64,000 bases of DNA, from the NCBI GenBank assembly GCA_014084085.1, contig NPFB01000052.1:62552-126551 (forward strand), given 5' to 3'. The position numbers were made by a program, and so were the translations under genes. Under the pieces are notes generated by a model. It saw only the letters and a list, made by a program, of their open reading frames with translations. It made no database searches and was not told where the DNA came from. The DNA is from Hondaea fermentalgiana. Its lineage: Eukaryota; Sar; Bigyra; Thraustochytrida; Thraustochytriidae. Below, piece after piece: positions 19,901-29,773 of this stretch (its first letter is position 1; every line of letters begins with the position of its first letter).

Positions 19901-22895
19901 CAGGCGATACAAGGCTGGGGCGCATGGCGGCAGCGGACGAGCGGTGTGCAGCTGCGGCCACTACGTGGCGATGCACAGTATGATTCCCAGGATTCACACG
20001 GGTCGTACGCCTGGATCCGAGTCAGAGGCCTTGAGCAAGGCAGAGCTGAAGCGCATGCTAGCGCCACCGGCCCCAGCCGAGCTACCGCGCACTGTGCAGG
20101 GCACGAGGCTTGCTCCGAGTCAATTCCGAATGCATTTCGCACAGCACGACCTCGGGGTACGCGCACAGACGGCGGCTGCGGGGAGCTCGCGACTCCGTGG
20201 GGCCGCAAGGAGCATGAAAAGTGCGCTACGGGCGCAAACGCCGATCGAAGTTCTGCCGGCGGTGAACATGTCGAAACGCCGCGCAACAACAGCGTTCCAA
20301 CGGCTCGGGGAGCGGATTATTGGCGACATTGCCAAGGAATCGGAGCAGATTGTGCGCGAGCTCAAGCAAGATGGCGCATGGAACAACAGTGTTAATCCTC
20401 GTGATAGTTTTCCCGGGACAGCACGTCCGCAGACCTCGCACCGCGTTCCGGGCGTGGGTGAGATTGAGCGCCTGGAAGCGCGCCCTCGGCCGGGGACCAG
20501 TGCAGACGCAGCATCCTCGGCAGGGGCGGCCAATGATCGTTTCGACGGACCAAGGCCTTCCACGACGCGGTTGTCGTCTCGGAGGCGAAGAGGTTCGCGG
20601 CGCGTGGCGGCTGCCATGGCGCAGAACCCTCTTCCCACACCTGTGCTCGACCCGAAAGCGGCAGCGTATCAGGAAGACCAGGCCAAGTTGGAAAAAGCAG
20701 CGATACGCGCGGAAACGTGCGGGCCGGAGGCCTTGGGCAGCCTGCTGCTGCAAAGCGCGGCACGGCCGCACACAGCGGCACATGTGGTGCGGCCGTGGAC
20801 CCGCGAGGGTCGCGCAATGCCGGACCATTTGCAGAACGGCGTGAGTCCAGCCTATGTGAAGCGCGTGGTGAGGGCTGAGAGCAGACGCCGAGAACTCCGC
20901 GAGGAGCTCGCAAAGGACGAGTTGTGGTCGTGCCCGGACGACTTTGCGCGGGGCTTTCATGTTGCAGATCCAGTTCCACTGATCGTGAATGATAATCTGC
21001 GCATGGAAACCAAGACAGCACCCTTGTATGTGGACATGTTGCTCGCGCTTTCAAGCAGGTCATGCGGGCTCCTGGAAGACTGGCCTGCCTTTGTGGCGTA
21101 TGTGTTCCAGTCCTTTGCCTTTATTGATCGACACTGGCGCAAGCTCGTATACGATATACGCACTGGCACGCTGAACAAGCTTCTTCCGGTGTCTGCCAGG
21201 ATGCGCGCGCAGGTGGAGTCGCAGCTCGAGGCGGATCCAGCGCGCGCGGAGATGCTGGACGCAGCGTTGGAGCAGCTTGGATTCTACAAATCGAACAGCG
21301 GTCCATCCGGCGTGCCTTCGGGTGTGCCATCGTCGATTGCGGGTGTTGCAGGCGCTGCAGGCGCTGCAGGCGCTGCGGGCAAGCGTCGACGAGCCGTCAC
21401 CGCCGGCGGTGTGGAGGGTGAGGCTGCGGGAACGCGAAAAAGACGAGCTTCGGTGACGTTGCCACTGACTGTGACGCCCGATCGTTCGACTCCGGAGAGC
21501 CTTCTTCGCAGCGGCAATGTTGACGCATTCAAAGCCAAAATTGAATCTGATCCCCACACCCAGAGTCTAGAGCTTGACACGTTGCCTGAGAAGGAGCGCA
21601 AAGCACTTGTGGAAGCCATTGCGGTGAAGGATGTGTACGATTTGAAGCGGGCGCCGCGGATGCGTCCGTCGCTCGTGCACAAGCACAATGAGCGCGACAT
21701 TCGCAAGTACTCGTGCACATTTCCGGGCTGTGGGCAGGCATTTATGACAGATCGCGATGCTGAAGCGCATGTACAGCAAGAGCATGTGGGCAAGTTTCGC
21801 CTTGCCAACGGCGAGCATGCCGTTGACCATCGTCTGCACGCGTATTGGCCGCGCGTTGCTCCGTGGATTCCCAAGTCGTCCAAAGGCGTGCTGCAGGCGC
21901 GCGCTGCGGCGGGCATCAAGGCTTTGAACGACGCTGGCGAGGAGAAGCGGCTCGCGGACCAGGAAGTTCGGGCCTACTACCCCTTTTGCTGCTCGCGACA
22001 AGGGTGTTCTGAACGTTTCCATACCAAGAAGGAGCTGCATGCGCACGAACAGACAGTGCACGCTCGTCCGGAGCAGCTCAAAGCGCTGGTGGGCGAGGTG
22101 CCAGCAAGGTCCTGGATCGACTTGCAGGGATCCTTGTTCCACGTTCCGCCAAGCGCGCTGCCTGCTGGAATTCGTCTGCCGTGCTGCTCGAAACATTGGG
22201 CGATGGCCCAGCCGCGATGCGAGGAGTGTGTCGAAGTGATTGCGCGGGGCGTGCCGGTTTCCCCGCTGCACTTTTTCAACAGCGCCGTGCTTCACGGGGA
22301 GCTGCCCCTCTCGGGCCACACCAAGACTGTGGTGCATGTGTGGAACCCGCGGCGAGGGCGTGAGCATTTGGGCCGTGTGGTGGCGCTTTTTTCCGACCGC
22401 TTTGAGCGGCGTTTTCTGGCGTACCGACGCTTCTTGCTGGTCGGCGCAAGAGATGATGCTTCTTCCTCGGTGACTGGGCGTGGTCGCGGGTCAAGCGAGG
22501 CCGGCGCCGAGGAAGCGCAGGAAGTTGCCATTGAACACGACCGCACGCACGTGGTGGAGTTGCATCACGTGCGAGGGACGAGCATCGTCCTCGAGACGAC
22601 ACGCCGCGACTTTGTCAAGATGAAGATCGACCAGGAGCTCCCGCAGTTGCCTGTGCTGAGCCAGTTCCCAGCGTCGAGGTGCGAAATTGAGCCCGGCGTG
22701 TTTTTCACGCCTCCGCCGGACCCCGAGGGCGACGAGGAACGCGAAAACGTCGATGCTCCTCTCCCTGGCGGCGGCGGCGGCGGCGGCGAAATCGGTGGTG
22801 TCGCATCGTCGGGCTTTGAGCCTCTCGTGAAACGCATTCGCGACGTGGTAGTCGATCGTAGCGGGCTTTTCGACCGATCAAAGGCCGACTTTTGA
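16989..22895 (+). CDS. 1968-aa SAP / IQ-motif / EF-hand / C2H2 zinc-finger protein
   Basis: Single frame, not matched to a named gene. Residues 27-62 form a SAP-type helix-helix motif (SLRDLRLHLRARGF). Residues 185-380 are Cys/His-rich repeats with paired cysteines (CNACYKKH, LCRSHY). Residues 500-730 carry at least six IQ motifs (ATRIQRAFRGFSHRNR, ARTIQRVYRGFATR, LIQAAWRGFRVR) expected to bind calmodulin or myosin-type light chains. A serine tract near 810 is followed by an EF-hand-like pair (FDPGKTGRIRRYEF) and a compact Cys cluster (CPTCVSYGPCLKCDCRR, CSCGH). Two C2H2 fingers lie at about 1573-1602 and 1663-1691, then another Cys cluster and an unrecognised C-terminal domain. IQ arrays with EF-hands are common in ciliary and cytoskeletal proteins, while SAP and C2H2 suggest nucleic acid binding; the true site of action is open. 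The start is the first ATG. Confidence 0.85.
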   Translation: MLGEDADADNVIFVEKCGPWGSVIDPQTLSLRDLRLHLRARGFQNTSGSRGELVVLLRKALDQEQKLAWNERQQGLSKQHKRLRSLAEEIAEDDEEFELAHANKWKKEYEDNEAWDWRLDTRSLFYKDREARKRYDMKVRARQRKQAVLRQSKNSVSQREKRKQAQLERQRAENSLKLRIDTCLYKDTVDGVNYYCVNPRFSGPLGGTLRWCAFHAQVCSDSEAHAGQAVSRIRHPNDAALCNACYKKHRGRVPRRLERHRCPGTHEVRPEVVTKMAQVKELALAAAADANKEANAAVSGVKCRWTQIAPHGDHLVCDNVTLNRFSKACGYHTQRCQMKHPGESVKLHEANELGLCRSHYTVIKGRPPDATRADWNYIGGLLVPPGVRSLRQEKQELRVHSLRPDEDRLEHSEWEGIAERAQSRRNAKFQLLPERERKRIRAPNPLLQMAKRFQPLRASRDFAARVKDDFDEFTRKHKTMQLAVAHMHEQRKALRRVLFGHEFATRIQRAFRGFSHRNRAASLRRAVVTQIRWAAAITIQKTVRRVQARAHVIKFRSAQRKATALLQRVARGHITRREMRRMRAARTIQRVYRGFATRLITVARKVVAEFRAMKADAVWANLLIVRYLKRYIARWRAYKVREHEKYVHACATQIQRAARAKIYRNRIRDIKIEIRRTNRAASIIQYRVKSFLCFRRSLVKEVIDESGIVLIQAAWRGFRVRIQANMEREAVEKAWRWLGDARPRTSYERYLPRTNYGNPVLTNGATRFWMDRDAVRMQDLLAGIRRGPPPSLRRRLKQSRRSSVTSSSSSSSSSSSLTSSSPSPSSCLSSNQEEKESDGVDAKKEAFRKEEEEEDPRSRTPDTSPSSSPRSESGEGQQAHLWSKLPFVEFDPGKTGRIRRYEFAKGLRQMMYQMPDSQIDLVVKRWARNDGSVNYVNFLRYVRQETSACEKHRAWACPTCVSYGPCLKCDCRRYKAGAHGGSGRAVCSCGHYVAMHSMIPRIHTGRTPGSESEALSKAELKRMLAPPAPAELPRTVQGTRLAPSQFRMHFAQHDLGVRAQTAAAGSSRLRGAARSMKSALRAQTPIEVLPAVNMSKRRATTAFQRLGERIIGDIAKESEQIVRELKQDGAWNNSVNPRDSFPGTARPQTSHRVPGVGEIERLEARPRPGTSADAASSAGAANDRFDGPRPSTTRLSSRRRRGSRRVAAAMAQNPLPTPVLDPKAAAYQEDQAKLEKAAIRAETCGPEALGSLLLQSAARPHTAAHVVRPWTREGRAMPDHLQNGVSPAYVKRVVRAESRRRELREELAKDELWSCPDDFARGFHVADPVPLIVNDNLRMETKTAPLYVDMLLALSSRSCGLLEDWPAFVAYVFQSFAFIDRHWRKLVYDIRTGTLNKLLPVSARMRAQVESQLEADPARAEMLDAALEQLGFYKSNSGPSGVPSGVPSSIAGVAGAAGAAGAAGKRRRAVTAGGVEGEAAGTRKRRASVTLPLTVTPDRSTPESLLRSGNVDAFKAKIESDPHTQSLELDTLPEKERKALVEAIAVKDVYDLKRAPRMRPSLVHKHNERDIRKYSCTFPGCGQAFMTDRDAEAHVQQEHVGKFRLANGEHAVDHRLHAYWPRVAPWIPKSSKGVLQARAAAGIKALNDAGEEKRLADQEVRAYYPFCCSRQGCSERFHTKKELHAHEQTVHARPEQLKALVGEVPARSWIDLQGSLFHVPPSALPAGIRLPCCSKHWAMAQPRCEECVEVIARGVPVSPLHFFNSAVLHGELPLSGHTKTVVHVWNPRRGREHLGRVVALFSDRFERRFLAYRRFLLVGARDDASSSVTGRGRGSSEAGAEEAQEVAIEHDRTHVVELHHVRGTSIVLETTRRDFVKMKIDQELPQLPVLSQFPASRCEIEPGVFFTPPPDPEGDEERENVDAPLPGGGGGGGEIGGVASSGFEPLVKRIRDVVVDRSGLFDRSKADF

Positions 22896-25800
22896 TCGTT
22901 CGCGCCGAAATCGATCGTGGCTACAGCCACGGTATGATTGATGGAGAGATGGCTGCATGTAATCGATGTTTCTCGGTCTTCGCTGTTGCTGCAGCTGCAG
23001 CTGATTGTCGCTGCATCGGCGATGTTGTCGACCGACCACGACTGCTGACTACCACTGCCAACCAACCAAGACCTTGCTTGAGCCGCGCTAAGACGTAGCA
23101 CCGCGAAAAAGAACCCTTTGACAGACTGACTAGCACTGACCACTGTGAGTAGAAAACAAGTAAAAAGAAATTGGAAAGCACTGGTGAGGTGGGTAGCGGT
23201 TCGCTGAAGAGAATTCGTTGCGCTCTCAGGTCAGTCACCATCCCAGGATGCCAGATTCTCCACTGGCGATTCTCCTCTCCTGTTGCTGACACTTTTTTCG
23301 CGGGTCCCGCAGGAGAACTACGTAGCCTTCCGTCCTGGCTGGACACCCCTGCCGACAGGGATGGACGTCGCGGAACGCTCGAGGAAGGCCAAGAGCTAAC
23401 GACCGACTGACGGCTGCGACTACACTGCAGCAGTACAACCTGGGTGTTGGCTGGCGGCCAGTGCAGCCACCATGGCTACTGCCACATCCTTCGTTCGCGG
23501 ATGGTCCTACCCAGGAGACCACGACCCGGGCGCGCGGAAAGCGCATCCGAGATTCTCGGTGTCGTGGCTTCCGAGGCTTCCAGCCGGCTGCGGCGGGCTC
23601 ACAGGTCCATTCGCGGGTTCAATCAACGCCCCGAAGCTTCTCACCGGCCACATGCGGCTGCCAGCTGCGTCGTGCACTGACAGCCATGCCATGCCGTGGG
23701 CTCGGTCAGTGCAAGCGTTGAGAGTGAAGCCAAGGACCCTCCACCGACCACTGCGCTGGCGATACTGGTGACCGACGCGGGGAAACGTCGTACGCTTTTC
23801 GCTGTCGCGAGGGAGCGGTCCAACGGGCCCTTATTATTTCAACGCTCTCTCGTGACATACATCCTTTCTGGCCCGCCCGTGCTGTATGCATAGCTGCCAA
23901 CAACTTGATCGCTTTGTTCCGCAAGCTGCTCTGCTCTTGCTGCAGCTGCTGCTGACCGCGGAGAAAGGCCGCACCGGTCGCCGGGCCGGGGAGATGCAGA
24001 TTTTGTCCTCTGGGTTAAAATTAGGCTGGCCATCTTTGTTTGGCTCTTGCTCTCGCGATTCCCGCCACAGGAAGCGAGCCTCTGGCCGCTCCGGGACACG
24101 CCGCCACGCTCGTTCGCTCGCTGCCTGCTTGTGCGTGCGTGCGTGCGTGCGTGCACCCTCGAGACGACCTCGTTTGGCTCCTGGCCCGCGCCCGGCGCCG
24201 TGAGCTGCCGCGGCCCAGCGTGGCAGCTGCAATAGTGCGAGGCACGTCCGGCGCCCACGCACGGCCCTGCCGCGACGACGCTCGGCCTGCCTGCCGGCCT
24301 GCCTGCCTGCCTCCTCGCAGCCGCGGAGTTTGCGGCGCGACATGCCGCTCCGCGTCGTCCGCGTCGAAGATTTCTCGGGCGCGCAGGGCGATTTCCTTCT
24401 TTCCTTCTTCTCGCTTTCCTCTGCTCGCCTGTCCTTCTCTTCCGCGGCGTGCTGCTGCTGCAGCTGCAGCTGGCAGAGGCGATGGCTGCTACGTATCCTC
24501 GAACAGCAGCAGCAGCAGCGGCTCCAGCAGCGGCTCCAGCCTCGGGTTACTTGCGGGCTTTCTTTTTCCAGGCCGCGGTCTCCGGCGTCGACCGGCGACT
24601 GCGATACGTGCGAGCAGCGGCAGGCGACGGAAGGAGGAGAGGAAGGACGCGAGCCGTGCCGCAGCGACCGAGCGAGGAGCGAATGAAAAGGCGGGGGTCG
24701 TGGAGGACGCCGCTCTTTTACTATCATCGCTCCTCGGTTTGCCCCAAAAAAAGCCTCCGGCCTCGCGGCAGCTGTCCTTGCACGGGTGGATGGGATGGCT
24801 AAAAAGTAAGTCCTGGCGGCCAGCCAGCCATCCAGCCAGCCAGCCAGTCAGCCAGCAACTGCAACTGCAAGCTGCTGCAGCGAGCAGGTCCCCCCGCTCG
24901 TCATCATGAAGAAGTGCACGGGTGCAAGCGATCGCTGTGCATTGCAACGCCCACGGTGTTGTACATTGCATTGCACTGCACTACATTGCATTGCACTGCA
25001 TCGCGTCACATCGCATTGCACTGCACTACATCGCATTGCATTTGCTCGCAGTGCATGCACTGCTTGCTTCACATGCAGATGCATGCTCGGGGTGTGTGAT
25101 CTTTTTGGCCTCGCAGGGGCTGGTGGCGGGGGCGAGCTCTCTCCTCTCCTCTCCTCTCCTCTCCTCTCCTCTCCTCGACGCAGAGTTGCCGCCGCCGCAG
25201 CAGCAGCAAGAGCAGCAGCAGCAAGAGCAGCAGCAGCGTGCGGACGGAATGGCGCAAGTCGACACGGCTCGGTCGGCTCGGGCACGGCTCGGCTCGACGA
25301 TGTTGGCTCGGGAGTGTGCGCGGCGGCAGGCTCGCAGGACCACTCGTCGGGGCGGCGCCGGAGGCGTGGCGCGCCGGCATCAGCCAGCAGCAGACGGAAG
25401 CCCACCGTAAAAAGTAATAGCAGCAGCGAGGACGGATCCGCGATCGTGGAACCAACAACTTGCCACTGCGATGCGACGCGGTCGCTCTGGCCGGTCAAGC
25501 GTTGCTGCGCCGTGAGTATTGAGCCGCGCTACGCACAGGTTTTCGTCGAAATGATGAGAGAAGAAGAAGAAGAAGAAGAAGGAGAAGAAGAAAGCCACTG
25601 CTGCTGCTGCTGCTGGTGTGGCTGATGTCGCGGTGGCCAACGAGCTAGCTAGCTAGCTAGCTGCCTGCAGCTGCAGGTGCTGACCACCACCCGAAGCGCA
25701 CCAGCACCGGTGCGAGCGAGCAGGAGCAGGAGGAGCGGAAGCTGCGAGCGGTCAGCGGCCTCAGCTCAGCTCAGCTCAGCTTAGCTTAGCTCAGCAGGCG

Positions 25801-27477
25801 TGCTTGCTTGCTTGCTTGGCGGAACCTGCTCACCACGAACCCGAACTCGTGCGAGCTGCTGCAGCAGCAGGTGCACAGCCAGCCATCCGGCCAGCCCCTC
25901 GCCGCGTCGGCGCGCCGCACCAGCCAGCAGCAGCCAGCAGCGGTAACGAGGTCTTCGCAGAGGGCTCGATCACTGCTCTTTTCAAATTCTTCTGCAGGGC
26001 TTTGCTCAGAGAGAGGCCTGTTCTGGCTGGCTGGCCGCGCAGTGCGTCTCGCGCTCAGCGCGTGAGCTGATTCTCCGTCCGCGTGCGAGCGTGCGAGCGT
26101 GCGAGCGTGCCTGCAAGGTCGCCGCTCTCGACCATCCGCGCAACGAACGCGTGGTCCTCGGGTCATTTCATTCCACTCCACTCCACTCCATTCCATTCAT
26201 CTCCATGCCGCATCGGATCGGATCGGATCGGATCGGATCGGATCCGATCGATCGGATCGAGCAGCTGCAGACGAAGAAACCGCTTCGCTGTCGCCCGCCA
26301 AGCGCGGCTGCTGCTGGTCATTCCATTCCATTCCATTCCTGGCGGCTTTCCTCCTCGCGCTGCGCCGCTGCTGCCGCTGCCTTCATTCTGCCTCTGCATG
26401 ATCATCATCATCGTCCTGCTCCTCCTCGTCACTGGTTCCTGCCCTCCCTCCCTTCCTTCCTTCCCTTGCCTTCCTCCCCTTCCTTCCTCCTGCTTCCTTG
26501 CCCTTCATTTCAAATCCTTCCTTCCTTCCTCTTCCCGCCTATCTCCCTCTCTCCCTTCCTGGCGCTCTTTGCTGCGCCTGCAGCTGCTTCTTGCCTTTTC
26601 CGAATCCTTTCTTTCTTGGTTTCTTTCCCTTCTTTCCCGAGGCCCCGGCGAAACTTGCGCGCGCTCTGCGTTTATCCCCGCCACTGGGCCGCGCCGCCCC
26701 CCTCGCGCGCGCGGACCCTGCGCGTTGCAGGCGCGGACGATGGGACTATGTCCCCGCTAAGAGGGTAGCGCAGAGGCACGCTGAAGCGCCGCAGACAGGG
26801 GCGCGGGCGGCGCGGTGAAGGGTATGTAAGGATGAGCCGAGAGAAGGTGTGGGCAGAGGCGGGGAAATACCGAGGCCTGCATTGCAAAGTTTTTCGGGGA
26901 TGAAAAGAAATCGTTCGAATTCGAATGCAAATTCAAATTCAAAATCCAAATCCCGCCCGCGACCCAAGGTACGTCGCCGCCGCGCCATGCCCGCGCACGT
27001 CGCCTCCTCCCTTGCGCCGCGCCGCACCGCGCCGCGACGCGCTCGCACGCAGGTCCTCGCCTCGCCTCGCCGCGCCGCGCTGCGCTGCGCTGCGCTGCGC
27101 CGCGCAGGCCCGTCTGGACGCGGCCTGAGCGTCGCAATGCAGCCAGAGGCAAGCAGCCAGCCAAGCAGCCAGGAAAGATAGACAGATAGATATGAGGCAG
27201 GCTGCTGCTGCTGCTGCTACTGCGTGCTTGCGAGCGTGCTTGCGAGCGTGCGTGCCTGCGTGCCTGCCTGCGCGAAGAGCGCGCGGAGCCGAGCCTTCGC
27301 AAACACAACTTGACGAGAGGGACCCGACTGATTGATCTTGAATGAATCGCATGAACAAATGACTGACTGACAAACGAACGAACGAAATCCAATCCGCGAA
27401 CGGCGAACCGATCAATCAATCAATCAATCACCAACAGAAGAAGCAACAGCGAGCAGATAAAAACCAACGCCAGAACA
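22896..27477. other. 4.6-kb gene-poor, repeat-rich region upstream of citrate synthase
   Basis: No recognisable protein. It holds many short repeats: GCATT/GCACT pentamers 24961-25045, CTCTC 25139-25176, AGCT tetramers near 25645, AGCTC/AGCTT 25759-25796, TCCAT/TCCAC 26156-26207, GGATC 26212-26247, TGCGC near 27083, plus GCAG and CTG trinucleotide runs and CCTT-rich tracts near 26440-26560. A 99-codon frame at 23472-23771 starts in a near-ideal CCACCATGGC context but has no recognisable domain; I would not call it a gene. The region may hold a long leader, enhancers or noncoding RNA. Confidence 0.6.
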
Positions 27478-28860
27478 ATGCTGAGCACGATGCAGGTGTT
27501 CCGCGCCCGCATGGTCGCGTCGAGCGCCGCCCAGCGCGGCCTCGCCACCAGCGCCCTCAAGGACAAGCTCACCGAGGTCGTCCCCAAGGAGCAGGAAAAG
27601 TTCAAGAAGCTCAAGGCTGAGTACGGCTCCAAGAGCCTCGGCGAGGTGACCGTCGAGCAGGCCCTCGGTGGCGCCCGCGGCGTCAAGTGCATGATCTGGG
27701 AGACTTCGCTCCTCGATGCCGAGGAGGGCATCCGCTTCCGCGGCCGCACCATCCCCGACCTCCAGAAGGAGCTGCCCCCCGCCAGCGGCGAGAAGGGCGG
27801 CGAGCCCGGCCCTGAGGCCCTCTTCTGGCTCCTCACCACCGGCGAGTGCCCCACCCCCGAGCAGGCCACCGCCCTCACCAACGAGCTCCACGAGCGCGCC
27901 AAGCTCCCGGACCACATTGAGCCCATGATCCGCAGCTTCCCCAAGGACATGCACCCCATGACCCAGCTCTCCACCGCCGTGACTGCGCTCCAGACCGAGT
28001 CCGTCTTCGCCAAGGAGTACACCAAGGGCCTCAACAAGACCAAGTACTGGGAGGCCGCGTACGAGGACATTGTCAACGTCATTGCCAAGCTCCCCGAGAT
28101 CGCCGCGCTCATCTACCGCTGCACCTACTACGACGGCAAGGTCGCCCCCTACGACAAGTCGCTCGACTACAGCGCCAACTTTTGCCGCATGCTCGGCTAC
28201 TCTGACCCCGAGTTCGACGAGCTCATGCGCCTCTACCTTGTCATCCACAGCGACCACGAGGGCGGCAACGCCAGTGCACACACTACCCACCTTGTGGGCT
28301 CCACCCTGAGCGACCCGTACCTTGCTATCGCCAGTGGCTTCAACGCCCTGGCCGGCCCCCTTCACGGCCTCGCCAACCAGGAGGTCCTCCGCTGGATCCT
28401 CGACCTCCAGGCCCACTTCCAGAAGGAGGGCAAGCCTGTTAACGAAGAGACCATCCGCGAGTTCGCATGGGACACCCTTAACGCTGGCCGTGTCATCCCC
28501 GGCTACGGCCACGCCGTCCTGCGCAAGACTGACCCCCGCTACACTGCGCAGCGCGAGTTTGCCCTCAAGTTTATGCCGGATGACGATCTCTTCCACATTG
28601 TGTCTACTATCTACAAGGTCATGCCTGACGTTCTCCTCGAGCACGGTAAGACCAAGAACCCCTGGCCCAACGTCGACTCCCACAGCGGCGTCCTCCTCCA
28701 GCACTACGGCTTCAAGGAGGAGAACTTTTACACTGTCCTCTTTGCTGTTTCCCGCGCCTACGGTGCTCTCGCCCAGCTTCTTCTCGACCGCGCCCTCGGC
28801 TTCCCGCTCGAGCGCCCCAAGTCCATCACCTCGGACTGGATCGTCAAGAACGTCAAGTAA
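27478..28860 (+). CDS. Citrate synthase, mitochondrial
   Basis: Condenses oxaloacetate and acetyl-CoA to citrate, the first step of the TCA cycle. The 460-residue product is a type I (eukaryotic) synthase of usual length. Residues 1-28 are a basic, acid-free mitochondrial presequence. Conserved blocks include [43 protein letters not shown] and NVDSHSG, which place the catalytic triad at about H296, H345 and D400. Codon use is extremely biased to C/G third positions, the strongest in the window, as expected of a highly expressed gene; this also opens a 500-codon frame on the opposite strand that is not a gene. It ends without a targeting tail, so a peroxisomal form is not indicated. Confidence 0.97.
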   Translation: MLSTMQVFRARMVASSAAQRGLATSALKDKLTEVVPKEQEKFKKLKAEYGSKSLGEVTVEQALGGARGVKCMIWETSLLDAEEGIRFRGRTIPDLQKELPPASGEKGGEPGPEALFWLLTTGECPTPEQATALTNELHERAKLPDHIEPMIRSFPKDMHPMTQLSTAVTALQTESVFAKEYTKGLNKTKYWEAAYEDIVNVIAKLPEIAALIYRCTYYDGKVAPYDKSLDYSANFCRMLGYSDPEFDELMRLYLVIHSDHEGGNASAHTTHLVGSTLSDPYLAIASGFNALAGPLHGLANQEVLRWILDLQAHFQKEGKPVNEETIREFAWDTLNAGRVIPGYGHAVLRKTDPRYTAQREFALKFMPDDDLFHIVSTIYKVMPDVLLEHGKTKNPWPNVDSHSGVLLQHYGFKEENFYTVLFAVSRAYGALAQLLLDRALGFPLERPKSITSDWIVKNVK

Positions 28861-29773
28861 AGTATACGCATCCCATGCAATCCAACCATCTACATCAACG
28901 ATCATAACCTCCTCTACCACCTCCAACTCTTTTTACCTTAACTTTCATTTTTCATTTCATTTATACGCTAGCGGTATACCGGCCGTGTGTCGTGCTCGTT
29001 TCCAGATTTTTAGCAGTGTCTTCTTTGCAAGTTTCGGCCATGCTGTTTCTACAAGCTGGCCACAGTGTGATCTACCGCGAGTCTTCGTTGCGGAGCCCGG
29101 CCATTTTGGCTTTTCCTCGCACTTGTTATACGTATGTATACCAAACATGCTGACAAAAAAAGACTTGCCTGACTGAAGCCGCGATTCGTACGCTTTTGGC
29201 GAAGTCATCAAGCATGCGGAGGAGTATGTAGGACACGACTGCGGCTATCCTACTTGTCTCACAGTCACTTTTGTGTTTTTTGTCTTAAGGGGGGGAGCAA
29301 TTGGACTTCTGCTGCATTTTTTCTAAGAGTGCTTTGTCGTCGCTCTGACAATTCACGGTGGTATGCTGGTCTTCTGCTGCACTTTTCACAAAGGGAAATC
29401 GAGGGAACGAAGCTGCAAGATTTTACATTCAAGAATACTCGATAAAAGTCTTATTCCTGAAGTTTTTAAGGTCAAAAGTTTGCGTGGTGGCCAGAAAGAA
29501 ATGGAATAAAAAGGAAGTCGACCGCAGGCGCACGGTCGCAAATGATGTTACAGGGGGGGTAAAGGCGCATTTTGCTCGCCTGAACTTGCTTGTTTTCATA
29601 CAAAAAACCCAACTCTTCGTTCGCTCTTCCTCTGGTTGTCGTACTCGTTTTTCTTCTTCTTCTTCTTCTTCTTCGTCTTTTGTTCATTGATCATCATCGG
29701 ATGGCATGTGGCTCGCCATACGTGACTTTGTTGAGTGACGTGACTCTGTGAGTCTTCCTTTCTCTTTTTCCAT
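28861..29773. other. Convergent spacer between citrate synthase and Kelch-BTB genes
   Basis: AT-richer 3' regions of both genes, with TTCTTC runs at 29650-29672. No coding frame with domain character is seen on either strand. Confidence 0.6.

Noticed and set aside
24040..24909. A 289-codon plus frame and a 297-codon minus frame in the gene-poor block
   Set aside because: Both are Arg/Ala/Ser/Cys low-complexity products of short repeats, overlap each other and show no domain.
27424..28926. A 500-codon frame opposite citrate synthase
   Set aside because: It arises from extreme C/G third-position bias of the citrate synthase gene; the product is Val/Leu/Glu/Gly-rich without any family signature.
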